Notes under the pieces: generated by a model
What the model saw: only the letters and a program-made list of their open reading frames with translations
Told to the model about the DNA's origin: nothing
Database searches by the model: none
Shown: positions 23,587-33,733 of the stretch, piece by piece
How the letters are laid out: each line of letters opens with the position of its first letter
How positions within the stretch are numbered: position 1 is the stretch's first letter
Translations under genes and position numbers: made by a program
Source: Hymenoscyphus infarciens
Taxonomy: Eukaryota; Ascomycota; Leotiomycetes; Helotiales; Helotiaceae
DNA length: 64,000 nt
Assembly: GCA_001414345.1 (NCBI GenBank)
Contig: LLCB01000137.1
Coordinates: forward strand, 1 to 64,000
Reading direction: 5' to 3'

Positions 23587-26545
23587 GGCGTTTGATGATT
23601 GCAGGCATTTGGGAAATCATGGTCGGGGTGACTTTGCGGGGTTTGCGGACTCTTGTCATTTGACAAGTTGTACTCCAGATTATGGCATCTCAGGAGCTCA
23701 ATCAAAAATAGAATTCAACAAACAGGAACAGAATATCATGTGATCATGCCATTGAACGGCCGACGACCTAGATATCAAAGTGTGGGCCACCACAGTTTTT
23801 AGAAGCTATTCAAAATACATTTGCAATTGGCATTTCTAATGACCAATGATTCTTGACCTCCTAAGGTTGATGAAATCCTGCCTGGTACGTTGGTCCAGCG
23901 GCGCTACAGGTTACCAGGAACTTACAGGGTAGTAAGCCCTCAATAGCAACCATTAGCCCACGTTTGATGGTGAATTGGCTCAACCGCTACTGACGACGTT
24001 AAATTCCCTTAGATGTACCTGGTGTTTGGCTTACGGCACAACTGCTGTCTCACTCGCGGAGACAAGTAATATGGGTTATTTAGTGATTGATGGCCTACTT
24101 GCAACTCTCTTTTGACCCCAAAAGTTTGTTGGTCTACTCAATACTTAGTTGCAATTGTTAGCTTACGCGCAGCTTTATTTTTGGCCCCCAAACGTAGTTG
24201 GCTTATTCGTTATTATGGCTTACTGGATACCCTCCACGTTACACCAAAACTCGTTGGTCTACCCACTTTTCTGGAAAGGAGACTAAGGTCTTGGAGATGA
24301 CTGTCCAGGAAGGGTTTGAGTGTTTAGTGGGTAGGTTTGGAGTTTATGCAGCCTTATGAAAGAGCAAGTAACTGTCGTTGAGGCCGCATGTAGGTTTGCT
24401 CTTGAATACACTCATAGATTCGGCAGAAAGGGTTTGGCTGAAGATCATAAAGAAAGCTAATTTTCCACCTTGCCACTTATAAGGTAGATGTTTGATGTCT
24501 TTCGAAGGAAAAAAAGTTCCATATGTTAGCAGCCGTGCAAACTGAAGCGGTGGAACATATTGCCCACCCCCCGCAATTCACTTTCGATGACAAGAAATTA
24601 TATATATATATATATGGAGAGGACGAGGGAGGGGGGGAGTTATACTCTGGACGTGAACAGAGTCGTCTCTTCCCTCCTTAACGTCGACCCACTTCTCCCA
24701 CTACTCTCACGAGATATTGAGGTCAACTTAAGAGGAAAGGAGCGACTTTGATTCCAAGCCCAGAATCACGTCAAGGTGGTTTGGGTCCAGGTTCAATGCC
24801 AAGGTCGAGTTGAGAAGAGGAAAGAGCGACCTCGATAGTCTCCTCTACAGTTGCACGAGCTGGTTATACAGTTTCAAATTTCAGATTTGTGTTTACCGGC
24901 AAATTTGTACCCCAGGCCACGTCAAGGGATATTCTAGCTTTTCGAAGCTTACCTGCAACTTCGACCTTCTAAAGAACCACGAAAGCGACGGCTTTACAGT
25001 CAAAGATCCAGCCTGAACCTGCACTTGCTGGTCCGGTCAACAAGATTTGGGTTTGAAAAACAAAGTAGGGAAATATAAGCAGTTATGGGCAAGAAAGGAT
25101 GAAAATGGACGTGGAAGAGGGATGTGCTCTGTGAAAACCGAACAATGGGCGCTTTCGGGTTTCAATCTGAAGGGGAAAATAAACTTCAGGGTGTCGTAGT
25201 TATTAGCGCATTCTAGATAGATTGTCTACTAAGAATAGTAATCAGGAGATTTACTGCTGATTAGTCTTTCTGCAAAGTGCACCCGGATGTCTACCATGAA
25301 CAAAGCATAAAAGAGCTTCTTCCCTCACAGACAGCAAATCGATTTCCTAGAGCACTTTTCTCTTCCTAAGTTTTCAAGTACTTCCCTTCAGTTTCCTCAT
25401 GATTTATTCCAATTGATCCACCAAGACTAGGAGAATCAGATCGATTGAGCCAGCCTTGTTGAGACAAGTGCAGATATTGTGCGAACAGGTCTGGGCTGAT
25501 CGAGGTGATTGTCCCGAACTTGTTCGTACAACAAGGAGTACACTCTCTTCTTCGGAAGAGTTTGAAACAATTTCTGCGATCGCTTCTTTCGTGGCTCTCC
25601 CTCGAAAGCAAAGTAGGTCCGAAAGCCGATTTAAAAGTCCCTCGGTTATGTCTTTCAAACCCCCATCCTCCCAACCCCAGATCCCAGGTTACTGTCGTCT
25701 TCCATTGACCCCATCCTATCCCATTGCGGTGCTGTTTATCGTCTATCGGGTCCTTACTCGCACCACCAATCCAGGCAATTTACCCCGCGAAATGCCAAAG
25801 CCGAGAACCCCAAAAAGCATCTCTCCGAATCCCGATTTCAAGCCGAAAGATTACAAGCATCCGATCCGTATCATACTACGTATACTTTCCAACACAAACC
25901 CCGGGATCTCCACAGATGTTCCGGATGTCGATATACAGGGATCTCGATGAATGTGGGGTTTTGGGTACTGGAAAAGCAGCGGCTGAGATTGAAGCTTGAA
26001 AAACGACGGTGAATAGCGAGGATAAATCCCCCAGAATTGCTGTTCGGACTCAAGAAGGTGAAATAGAGCTAACCAAAAACAAGGAGCAAGGAAAGAAAGT
26101 CATACCATCCATCCACCACCAAAAACACCCGATCTCTCACCTATCAAATCCACACCATCGCTGCCGCTTTGCTCCATCGAGTTACGCAAATACCGATGTA
26201 CCTCCCGAGATAATACAAGGTATCTCCTGTACTTATGTACTTAACAAGCAAGCCGGAAAAACTATCCATTTCCCGGGGATATACCAAATCGGAGTCCTCG
26301 CTGCATACCTTTAGCCTTCTACTTTGCATTGGCGCTGAAACTCAGTTACTCTTCCCAGAAAGCCCCTCATTGCCTGACGTAACATGGTTCACCCCCTCTT
26401 TTCTTGAGATTGGTATATATGTACCTTTCTCCTCTTTTTGATTGCCTACGTTTTTACTGTGCCTTCTTCTCTTTTTCAAACATTCTCCAGTACTGCAAAA
26501 TACAATTCAATTCCAATTCCAAGATAAAACCCAAAATCCGAAATA
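23587..26545. other. Long intergenic region, RACK1 to GFA protein
   Basis: About 3 kb. It contains the degenerate repeat at 24083-24270 and an (AT)n run near 24597-24614. Frames such as 25456-25950 and 24810-25016 are Ser/Pro-rich or random, show no domain, and I do not call them genes. Confidence 0.5.
24083..24270 (+). repeat. Three degenerate 55-70 bp tandem units
   Basis: Three successive blocks each read roughly (A/T)TGGCTTACTTG..., then CCCCAAAAGTTTGTTGGTCTACTC. The second half recurs as CCCAAACGTAGTTGGCTTATTC and CCAAAACTCGTTGGTCTACCCA near 24115, 24184 and 24240. The units are clearly related but diverged. No coding frame. Confidence 0.5.
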
Positions 26546-27239
26546 ATGGAGGAAGGAAAATGTCATTGCGGCCAGACAGCATGGGAGGTTACATTGAATG
26601 ATAAAGTTCATATCCTTTGGTACCTCCTCCCTCTTCTATCTCGCTTTCCACGTCACTAACGGGAGAATAGTCACGTACGCAATTGTTCTCCACTCCTGAT
26701 TCAGAGAGGAATCCTTGTACTAAATCTGAAGGCAGTGCGATACCTGCAAATTCCTCTCCGGTGGTCCAGCAACATTAAACCAAATCGTCCCAAAATCGAA
26801 CTTCAACCTTAAGAAGGGTACATTGAATGTCTACACTTATTACGGAGACTCCGTACGCCCCCCTTCTCTTTTCATACTTCCAATAATACCGTATAACTAA
26901 CACTAAGGTGATCTCAAGGGAAAAGCGGTGCGATGTTATTTCTGTCCCAACTGCACCTCCCATGCCTACCACCACCAGGAAATTAGTAAGGTTCCTTTCT
27001 CTTGAATCATTCCTGCATCATTCCTGAACTGTAGCATTTATCCTGTGTGCCGTATCCCGAGACATTTCATAGGCAAATACTAACTCTCCCATCACCCAGT
27101 GGGCGACGATATAGTCGTCCGGACTATGCTTCTCAGCTCCGCAAAGAGCATGTTACCCGGAGCTGAAATATATGGAAAGGCTCGTTTGCCATGGGAGAAG
27201 GAGGTTGCTCAGACATTTGACACTATGCCACCAGCGTAA
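26546..27239 (+). CDS. GFA-domain zinc protein (glutathione-dependent formaldehyde-activating/CENP-V fold)
   Basis: Small zinc-binding enzyme-like protein of the GFA family; the substrate is unknown. Five exons: 26546-26619, a 4-nt microexon 26671-26674 (TCAC), 26736-26852, 26919-26985, 27100-27239; all phases agree and give 133 residues. Motifs: KCHCGQTAWEV, then CHCDTCKFLSGG (zinc site, made contiguous only through the microexon), and YFCPNCTSHAYH. Introns on both sides of the microexon have GTAC donors, CTAAC/CTAAA branch sites and AG acceptors. The third acceptor is CTCAAG at 26918 rather than CTAAG at 26909, because only that keeps frame. Convergent with ERV25. Confidence 0.87.
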
Positions 27240-27545
27240 GGTTTCGCTGGGAATATTGTTATATATTAGTTTATATCTGACTCCATGAAGCGAACCAGAA
27301 CCTAAACCTAAATTGTGAAGCTGTTGCGGTGGAATGTGAAGAAAACAGGTTTGGAGTTCACTGTTGGATGATGTTGTGGGTGATGGGGAGACACAAGGGC
27401 ATTTCTTGCCCCTAGATCAGCATATGTTTGGTCATTATATACGTATTCTCTACAACCCTTGCTTGCTAGTAACACAAAGAGGTCCAGTGCCATAAAAACA
27501 GCAAACCGACCAGTCGGCCTGTTCGACCATTCACAATCCAAATCC

Positions 27546-28386
27546 TTAGATAAGATGCTTTGATCTGTATATCCATTAGTAACCATCCTCTCCATGCCAA
27601 ATAATATGAAAACATGCCTGAAGTACGCCCTCAAATAAATAACCTGCCATGCTCCCAAAGCAACCAACATTCCCATTGTCGAAAACGCAAACCATTTAAC
27701 TCTGTTATTCGTACTCTCGTTGGTATCTCTGAGCTTCTGCTCACGACTTCGTAGGTAATCCATCTCAGAGACGATTTCTTGTACCATTTCCTCGATGCGC
27801 CGTAATTCGGTCTCGACTGGCTTCAATTTCTCGGTGGCTTGGACGGCGGACCAATCTTTCGCGTCTGCTCCGATATCGATGTCGAGTTCGACGTGTCTAA
27901 ATGGGTGGGAAACTCCAGTTCCTGGGACAAAGGGTCAGTATTGACATTGAGCCAACGGTAATTGAGGATGAACTCACTGCCAGTAAAGTGGTTCTCGAAG
28001 CAAACGTCGAATGATGAATCGGCGTGAGATGTGAATGCCATTCTTTGCTCTCCAACCACATCCTTTGGTTTCCCGTATTCGTTTCCAACAGCATCCTTGA
28101 TCTGTTTGATGGAGTAATTAGTACACATCCATCACCTAATTTCTAGTAGCTTTCCAGCAGAGGCAAAACTTACATGCATATCAACCTTCATTCCATCTCC
28201 TCTCTCTCCATCCAGAGTTGCTGTAACGACAACCAAAGTATCCTTCGCAACAAAGTTCCGGATACATCTCGCCCGACTGTTATCTCCAACACTTCTGGCC
28301 TCGATATCAAACTTCAGGGCTTCGGCGCAGGCAAGAAAAAACAAGAAGCTGCACCAGGTGCGCAGCAGAGAGTGGAAGTACGCCAT
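27546..28386 (-). CDS. ERV25: p24 / emp24 family COPII cargo receptor, Erv25-like
   Basis: Type I membrane protein cycling between ER and Golgi. A signal peptide ([23 protein letters not shown]) is followed by LKFDIEARS, the GOLD domain with conserved Cys in ARCIRNFV and DVCFENHF, then [16 protein letters not shown], a coiled coil ([21 protein letters not shown]), a TM segment ([18 protein letters not shown]) and a short tail. The tail is completed by a GC-AG intron at 27565-27617: donor GCATGT after TTC AG, branch TACTAAT, acceptor ACAG. The last exon is 19 nt and gives a tail ending FRSKHLI, as in family members. Without that intron the frame would run on about 90 unrelated residues. Confidence 0.9.
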
Positions 28387-28624
28387 GTCGTCGAGTATGG
28401 TCGTGTAGGTTGAGGAAGGGTTGTATTGCAATTGTCGCGTTAAGCCGTTAAGCGTAAAGGGGAAAGACTTTTAGACGTGGCACTTTCATGGGCCTTCAAC
28501 AGGGATACGAGCACTGTCACGTGTGGAGCTTAAAGTCGCGATGTGAACTTCATGCTTCTGAAAGAGACAACTGGAATCAGTTTGTTACCTCAACACTTTC
28601 TATTCATCTACCACATCTGCCAAT
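28387..28624. promoter_or_regulatory. Bidirectional promoter, ERV25 / U1C
   Basis: 238 bp between divergent ATGs. Contains GTCGCGTTAAG at 28434-28444, identical over 11 bases to 18417-18427 in the MRPL16/RFC1 promoter. Confidence 0.45.
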
Positions 28625-29481
28625 ATGCCGAAATGTAAGTCCTAAATCTGCGACCACTCCTATGATGCATCTGCTAACCTCTGAATAGTCTTCTGTAAGC
28701 CACCTCCGCGCAAACTGACATACATGTCAGAGAAATACTACTGTCCCACACTCCCACGATACTGCGCGTAAAGACGTGCTAACCTCAACTCATAGGCGAT
28801 TACTGCGATGTCTACCTCACGCACGACTCGATGAGTGTTCGCAAAGCGCACAACAGTGGAAGGAATCATTTGCGAAATGTTGTGGATTACTACCAACGTG
28901 CGCCTTCACATTCCATCCAAATGCTGGAGAATATATTTGTTGACTTGTGTCGGAAACAGAGATCGGTCACGAGAAAGCGCAAAGTGTTATCGATTCCATC
29001 ACCTCATCTTATGCCGCAGAAGGCCAATCCTCATCAAATCCCATGCTCGGTCAAAACCCAGGCGTTCATCCACCTCCACCATTCGCATTCCCAGGTGGTA
29101 CGTTATTCCTCCTCTCCTCTTCAACACAGCCTACCATAAATGCAGAAAACTCACTATGTAGCAGGTATTCCCCCACCATTTCCCATCCCAGGAATGCCCC
29201 TCCCACCACCAGGTTCTCTCCCACAAGGCATGATTCCACCACCCGGTGGTCGCGGTATGCCTCCAATGCCACCTTTCCCCGGCGGTGCAGGAATTCCTCC
29301 GATCCCAATCCCAGGAATGCCTTTCCCTCCACCGGGAGGCCTTCCTCCAAACTTTCAGTTCCCTCCTCTACCTGCTGGGTTCCAACCACCGCCTGGATTT
29401 CCACCGATACCTGGTGCGCCCGGGTTTGGTGATCATCAGGGAGGACCTCCTGGGCAACAACAAGGCGGAGATAGAAGATAG
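28625..29481 (+). CDS. YHC1: U1 snRNP protein C (U1-C)
   Basis: Spliceosomal protein that stabilises U1 snRNA pairing with the 5' splice site. Spliced start: [18 protein letters not shown], then [20 protein letters not shown], the U1-C type C2H2 zinc finger; next [16 protein letters not shown] and a long Pro/Gly/Met-rich tail typical of U1-C, ending GGDRR. Exon 1 is 10 nt (28625-28634), exon 2 is a 6-nt microexon TCTTCT (28689-28694), and exon 3 starts at 28796. Both surrounding introns have GTAAG donors and CTAAC branch sites. Two further introns follow (one after VVDYYQ, one in the Pro-rich tail near 29096-29163). About 200 residues. Head to head with ERV25. Confidence 0.92.
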
Positions 29482-30230
29482 TTAGGATGGGCTCGAAAGC
29501 CAGTGATGTAAACCAAACTTGTTGAGTGAATGAGAGGGAAGTTGGGGGAATGGGATATCATGGGGATGAAGCAGCGGCATTACAGAGCGAAAGGAGATTG
29601 ATGCTGAAGAATGGGACTAGCGAGAGAGATGTAATTCTACGGCCGAGAAAAGAAGTTGACCTCAAGGCGTTTAGGGATGGAGTTGGTGGGAAAATACACC
29701 CGGAATACTTTGTATCAACAATCCAAATTCAAGAAAAAATCATACGTCAATACATCTCCGTAAAAGGTCCAGTGATGCTCCATAACTGCTGTTGAATAGA
29801 TAGAGCTCCTCCCCAAAAGACCTCCGAGAAGTCTATAAAATGCTTTTGAGCTATTTGTAAGTCTATGGCCCCGTGGTCACCGAGAACATGAGATATGCCA
29901 TTTACGCAATGACTTCTGCTTTCAAAAATCTCCTTCTAAAAGAGAATGCTGAATTTATTTGCGACATGGTCCTTCTTGGGAGGAGAATGGCAAACCCCAT
30001 TAAACACGCGAAATATCACAGCAGCTCAAGCTCAAGAAAAATTGTTGATAGAACTTGCATTATGACTTGAGCCTCGAAGTCGATACCTCAGTTGTTGACT
30101 ATGGTCCCTCAGAATGCCCTTGAGATGAAGATCTCGTAACATGCTTTTGCGCCTTGAATGCCCATCTCCAAAAACGCCCCTCAGCACCCCAACTCCAGAA
30201 GAATAGTCTCAAACCCAACCCTCACCCAAC
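29482..30230. other. Intergenic region, U1C to TFB5 (convergent)
   Basis: About 0.75 kb of 3' flanks. Small frames (29526-29795, 29873-30070) have no recognisable content. Nothing else seen. Confidence 0.5.
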
Positions 30231-30594
30231 TTAATCAGACCCGGAATCCTCAGGTGGCTGTTGAGTATCCTTAAGTTGCTGTACCATCATCATATTAGCC
30301 ATCCACCACTCACCAACCTCAAACTCATCTCATATCATCTCCAAAGCATCCTAGAAAACAGAGGGGGGAAACATACCTCATCAAGCCTTCTCTTCAACTC
30401 ACCCAGCTGATTCTCCTTGATAACCAGAGTCTGGTCATCGAGTTCCTCGACGACGTATTGGTGGTGTTCGCTGTCGATTTTCATGATTATGGCTTTGATG
30501 GAAGGGTCGCATTCGACGAGGACGCCTGGTGGGTGTTAGGTTTTTGGGCTTAAGAAGATGAGGAGAGCGAAATACCTCTGATTGCTCGTGGCAT
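30231..30594 (-). CDS. TFB5: TFIIH subunit TFB5 (TTDA/p8)
   Basis: Smallest TFIIH core subunit, which stabilises the complex in transcription and nucleotide excision repair. Three exons read on the minus strand: MPRAIR, then GVLVECDPSIKAIIMKIDS, EHHQYVVEELDDQTLVI, KENQLGELKRRLDE, and after a second intron QLKDTQQPPEDSGSD then stop. About 71 residues, the family size. The GVLVECDPSIK and DDQTLVI blocks are characteristic. Exon 1 is only 19 nt, so the gene is easily missed. Introns have GTATTT and GTATGT donors. Confidence 0.9.
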
Positions 30595-31760
30595 TTTGGC
30601 GGTGTAAAGGATGTGATGGGGATTTTAGGGATGTTGGGTATGGTTTGTTTAAGTTTGTGGTGAGCCTGGGCTTTGAGCTGTAGTTCAATTTCCTGCCTGG
30701 AAGACTCAAAGCCGGAGAAAGTGACGCTCCGTTTCGACTGGAAAAATCATACATCCACCAACATTTATTTATCTAACTTTATAGAACCCAATCTACAGAA
30801 CCAAGAACAGACATCATGACTGTTTATTCCACACAAGTACGACTTCAAGTTGCATTGCGTACTCGACGGACTTTTTTGACGTGAACTCCGCTCTTCCGGG
30901 TAAGCGAGCAACATTGAACTTAGGTGAAGAAATAGCGCTTGTTTTAGTACTAGCAATAACAGCCCAGTCTTGAATAAGAAAGGACCGTCTGCTTTTGGAA
31001 CTAAAGAGGTCATAAATCCCTTTAATTTAATGATACTTTTGAAAGATTCGAGTTTGTGGTTATTTTATTATAAATTATTTAATAGAGCGACTTGGGCTGT
31101 TTTTGAGGGTTTTTTGGTGAGGGAGCAAGCACGCGCATGGACCCTGACATACCCGACCAAGTACAATTATGGAGCTTTATGATTGGTACCTACCTAGTTA
31201 CTTATCCAAGATTCAGTGAAGGCTTATTTCTTGCGAGATGCTTACAATTTTGGGGAGTGAGCTTTAGGAGTGAAACACTACTCTCTCCCCCCCTAAATAA
31301 AATGTAAGCGCACGGCCACTGTGCCATACTAAATGTCTGTGCACTCTACATTTTATTCCCGAGATGGTATTCTAGATCCAACTTGAAAAAAGTGGACTTA
31401 TTAAAGAAGATCCAGTTTTAATAGTAGCTTGTCCCATATATCCTCCGTGCTGACAGCCAACCCTCAAACGCATCATTGAAGTTAGATTTCCTACACTCCA
31501 TTGTCACCCATTCGTCATGCCAGACTGATGTTCTCGCTCGAGCTGCCTCCGATGCGATAAATAATAATAGGGAGAGTCCAGAAATACCTGCATGCGACGC
31601 CCATCCTCCTGTCTCCAAAAGGAGGGGTGAAAGGCCTACTCACACGAGCATACGAATCACCTCACCGGAACCTCCGCGTTTTCTTACCTGCGCAATAAAC
31701 CCCTCTTCACGCCTCTCAAAGTCTTCTCTATCGATCGATGCTTCGTTGTTTTGATTTAAT
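30595..31760. other. Intergenic region with a 63-bp inverted-repeat element
   Basis: About 1.2 kb, upstream regions of TFB5 and the PY-motif gene. At 31295-31357, AAATAAAATGTA and TACATTTTATT form imperfect inverted ends around a short centre. Open frames are short and unrecognised. Confidence 0.45.
31295..31357. repeat. Short imperfect inverted repeat
   Basis: AAATAAAATGTAAGCGCAC at the left pairs imperfectly with GTGCACTCTACATTTTATT at the right. It may be a tiny TIR element or a hairpin; no target duplication was recognised. Confidence 0.45.
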
Positions 31761-32648
31761 ATGGCGAAACGACAGATAGCCTCCCCACGTTCGTGTTTCT
31801 GTACGAATTCCGGCCTCCCATTTTCTTCCACTCTGCTCTTTCTTTCGATCATTTTACCCTCAACTTCATATGCTCAAATCACCGAGCAACCATCCTCGAC
31901 TGCACCTACAAGCTCCATCCCATCAACCCTCTCAGCCTCCATACTCTCCTCTTCCTCCGCAACTCCAAACCCAAGCTCCATCCCTGCACCACCTCCAAAC
32001 GACGACGACGACGACTTCACAGACACCACCCCCCCAATAACCGACCAAGGCGCCCACGTCTTCCGCTACTACTTCCTCATCATAGCTCTGGTAGCAATCC
32101 TCGTCATCCTTTTACTCCTCTACCTCGGTCGTCGTCGAAAACGGAAAGCCGCTATTTTACGCGCGAACTCGCAGAGAGCTCTTGCACAGGATGTGGCGGG
32201 TTTTCATCAAAGGTTTGGACGGGGGAATAACATCGGTGGGATGGGAACCTTTTTTAGCGGGGGTCATGCGGCTAGGACGAGGGAGGTGAGGGTTGAAGGT
32301 CTTGATGAGAGGGGGGAGGCGCCGCCGCCGTATATCCCAGGGACTAAGCCGCCGAGTTTGAGGGGTGGGGGGAGTAGTAGTGATTTAGGGACTGCGAGGG
32401 TTAATTCGAGTGGGAGTGGGAGTGGAGAGGGGGTGGAGTTGAGGGACATGAATGGGACGGGGACGGAGGTGGCACATGGTGAACCGCCTGGGTATCATGA
32501 ACATGTTAATGCAAGGGAAGAGGAGGATTTAGGGGATATGACCAGACCCTCTGCCCCTCCAACGGTCAGCAGACCGGATAATGCTGTTGTTGTTGAGGAG
32601 GGGACGACAAGCGCTCCTACGAGGAGGTCGAGCTCGGATGTTGTATAA
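31761..32648 (+). CDS. Single-pass membrane protein with two PY motifs, function unknown
   Basis: Single exon, 295 residues. A hydrophobic N-terminal segment (residues 20-38, ending STSYAQ) looks like a signal peptide. A Ser/Thr/Pro-rich lumenal or extracellular stretch and an acidic run follow, then one TM helix (about 103-122, FLIIALVAILVILLLLYLG) closed by GRRRKRK, giving an N-out, C-in topology. The cytoplasmic half is disordered and Gly/Ser-rich with PPPY (188-191) and PPGY (242-245). PPxY binds WW domains of Rsp5/Nedd4 ubiquitin ligases. The architecture recalls yeast Rcr1/Rcr2-type adaptors, but I see no specific homology. The GC-skewed, G-rich 3' half differs in base use from its 5' half. 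Confidence 0.75.
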   Translation: MAKRQIASPRSCFCTNSGLPFSSTLLFLSIILPSTSYAQITEQPSSTAPTSSIPSTLSASILSSSSATPNPSSIPAPPPNDDDDDFTDTTPPITDQGAHVFRYYFLIIALVAILVILLLLYLGRRRKRKAAILRANSQRALAQDVAGFHQRFGRGNNIGGMGTFFSGGHAARTREVRVEGLDERGEAPPPYIPGTKPPSLRGGGSSSDLGTARVNSSGSGSGEGVELRDMNGTGTEVAHGEPPGYHEHVNAREEEDLGDMTRPSAPPTVSRPDNAVVVEEGTTSAPTRRSSSDVV

Positions 32649-32953
32649 ATTGGATAACCTGGAACAGCTGGATACTGGGATTGTCGAGTAGATCTTGACT
32701 AGGTTGGCTTGGGTATAAAATTACGAGCAATGATAATGTCTTTTTTATGGTTAGGAGTTTGGTTCTTTGGGATGTGTAGGACCTAGTAGTATCATGATGG
32801 ATATAACTTGGTAATGCTATTGTATGAAGTAAGACGTGAAGACCGTCTTTCAGCCTTTTGTAACTGTACCAGAAATGAAATGAAATTCAAAGTAATTCCA
32901 TGAGATCAGAGGGTCGAGGTGATATATCAGTCTAGTGAATACTGTTTTTTCAA

Positions 32954-33450
32954 AGTTTTGTTGTACATCGCAAATTTCCAATTGTCCCCGCGGTTTAAAC
33001 AGGTAATTTGACCAGATCAGATGAAATCCAATTATATTATTTATGGTGGAGTGATGACCGACAGAAGGGTTTCTGTTCCACATCGTGAGCTGGAAATTGA
33101 AGAGGAATGGACTGACGAAGTGAAGGCTGTAATTTGAAATAGTTTTGTTGCATCTCGCACTTCGACAAGTTCCCAGATTCTTAAGATAAACGAGTGTAGA
33201 TCAGACGAAATTAACTAAAGAAATATAAAGCCAAATTCGAACTGATAATAGTTTTGTTGTCCGTCGCACTTCTGAAAAGTCCCACCATAATGACTTGACA
33301 TCAGATGAGTTTATTTATTTTCAGTAAACTGACGGACTGATATGACTTTTGTTGCATGTCGCACTTTTGGAAAGGTCCAAGATGTTTTAGGGCAAAGGAT
33401 TGAGATCAGATGAAAGCTTTACCCTTATTCCACCTCGCGCTTTTTTCGTT
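32954..33450 (+). repeat. Decayed ~100-bp tandem repeat between convergent genes
   Basis: Five units start with TTTTGTTG(T/C)A..TCGCACTT-like text at 32954, 33071, 33141, 33250 and 33345, with a partial sixth near 33430. Four of them continue with AAAGTCCC-like text and, about 50 bp later, AGATCAGATGAAA. Spacing is about 70-115 bp. The units have diverged by point changes but keep the same order of sub-motifs. The array fills the gap between the stop codons of the PY-motif gene and the aldo/keto reductase. No frame runs through it. Confidence 0.7.
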
Positions 33451-33733
33451 GTTCTCATTTGAATATATAAATAGGTATCACATGAAAATAACTACCTTGG
33501 TGATGTAAATATACTAAGAAATAAGTAAGAAGTAATAGCCGAGCGATGCAAGAATGGAAGGCGGAGGGCTAGAGATATTTCTTGACTTAACACTGAAGCA
33601 CCTTGGGGTGTTTATAGGAGCCCATATTTGAATCACAAGCGACAAATGGAAGAGTACAAGGCTTTTTTTCATTGATCAAAACCATATATCCTCAAACACC
33701 CCCACAAAAGTTACCGCCCACATATCCAGAAAT

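Noticed and set aside
25456..25950. 164-codon open frame
   Set aside because: Ser/Pro-rich, low-complexity translation with no domain, and overlapping frames of similar length on both strands.
27308..27545. C-terminal extension of the ERV25 frame to 27308
   Set aside because: The GC-AG intron gives the family-type tail and stop at 27546; the extension has no similarity to p24 proteins.
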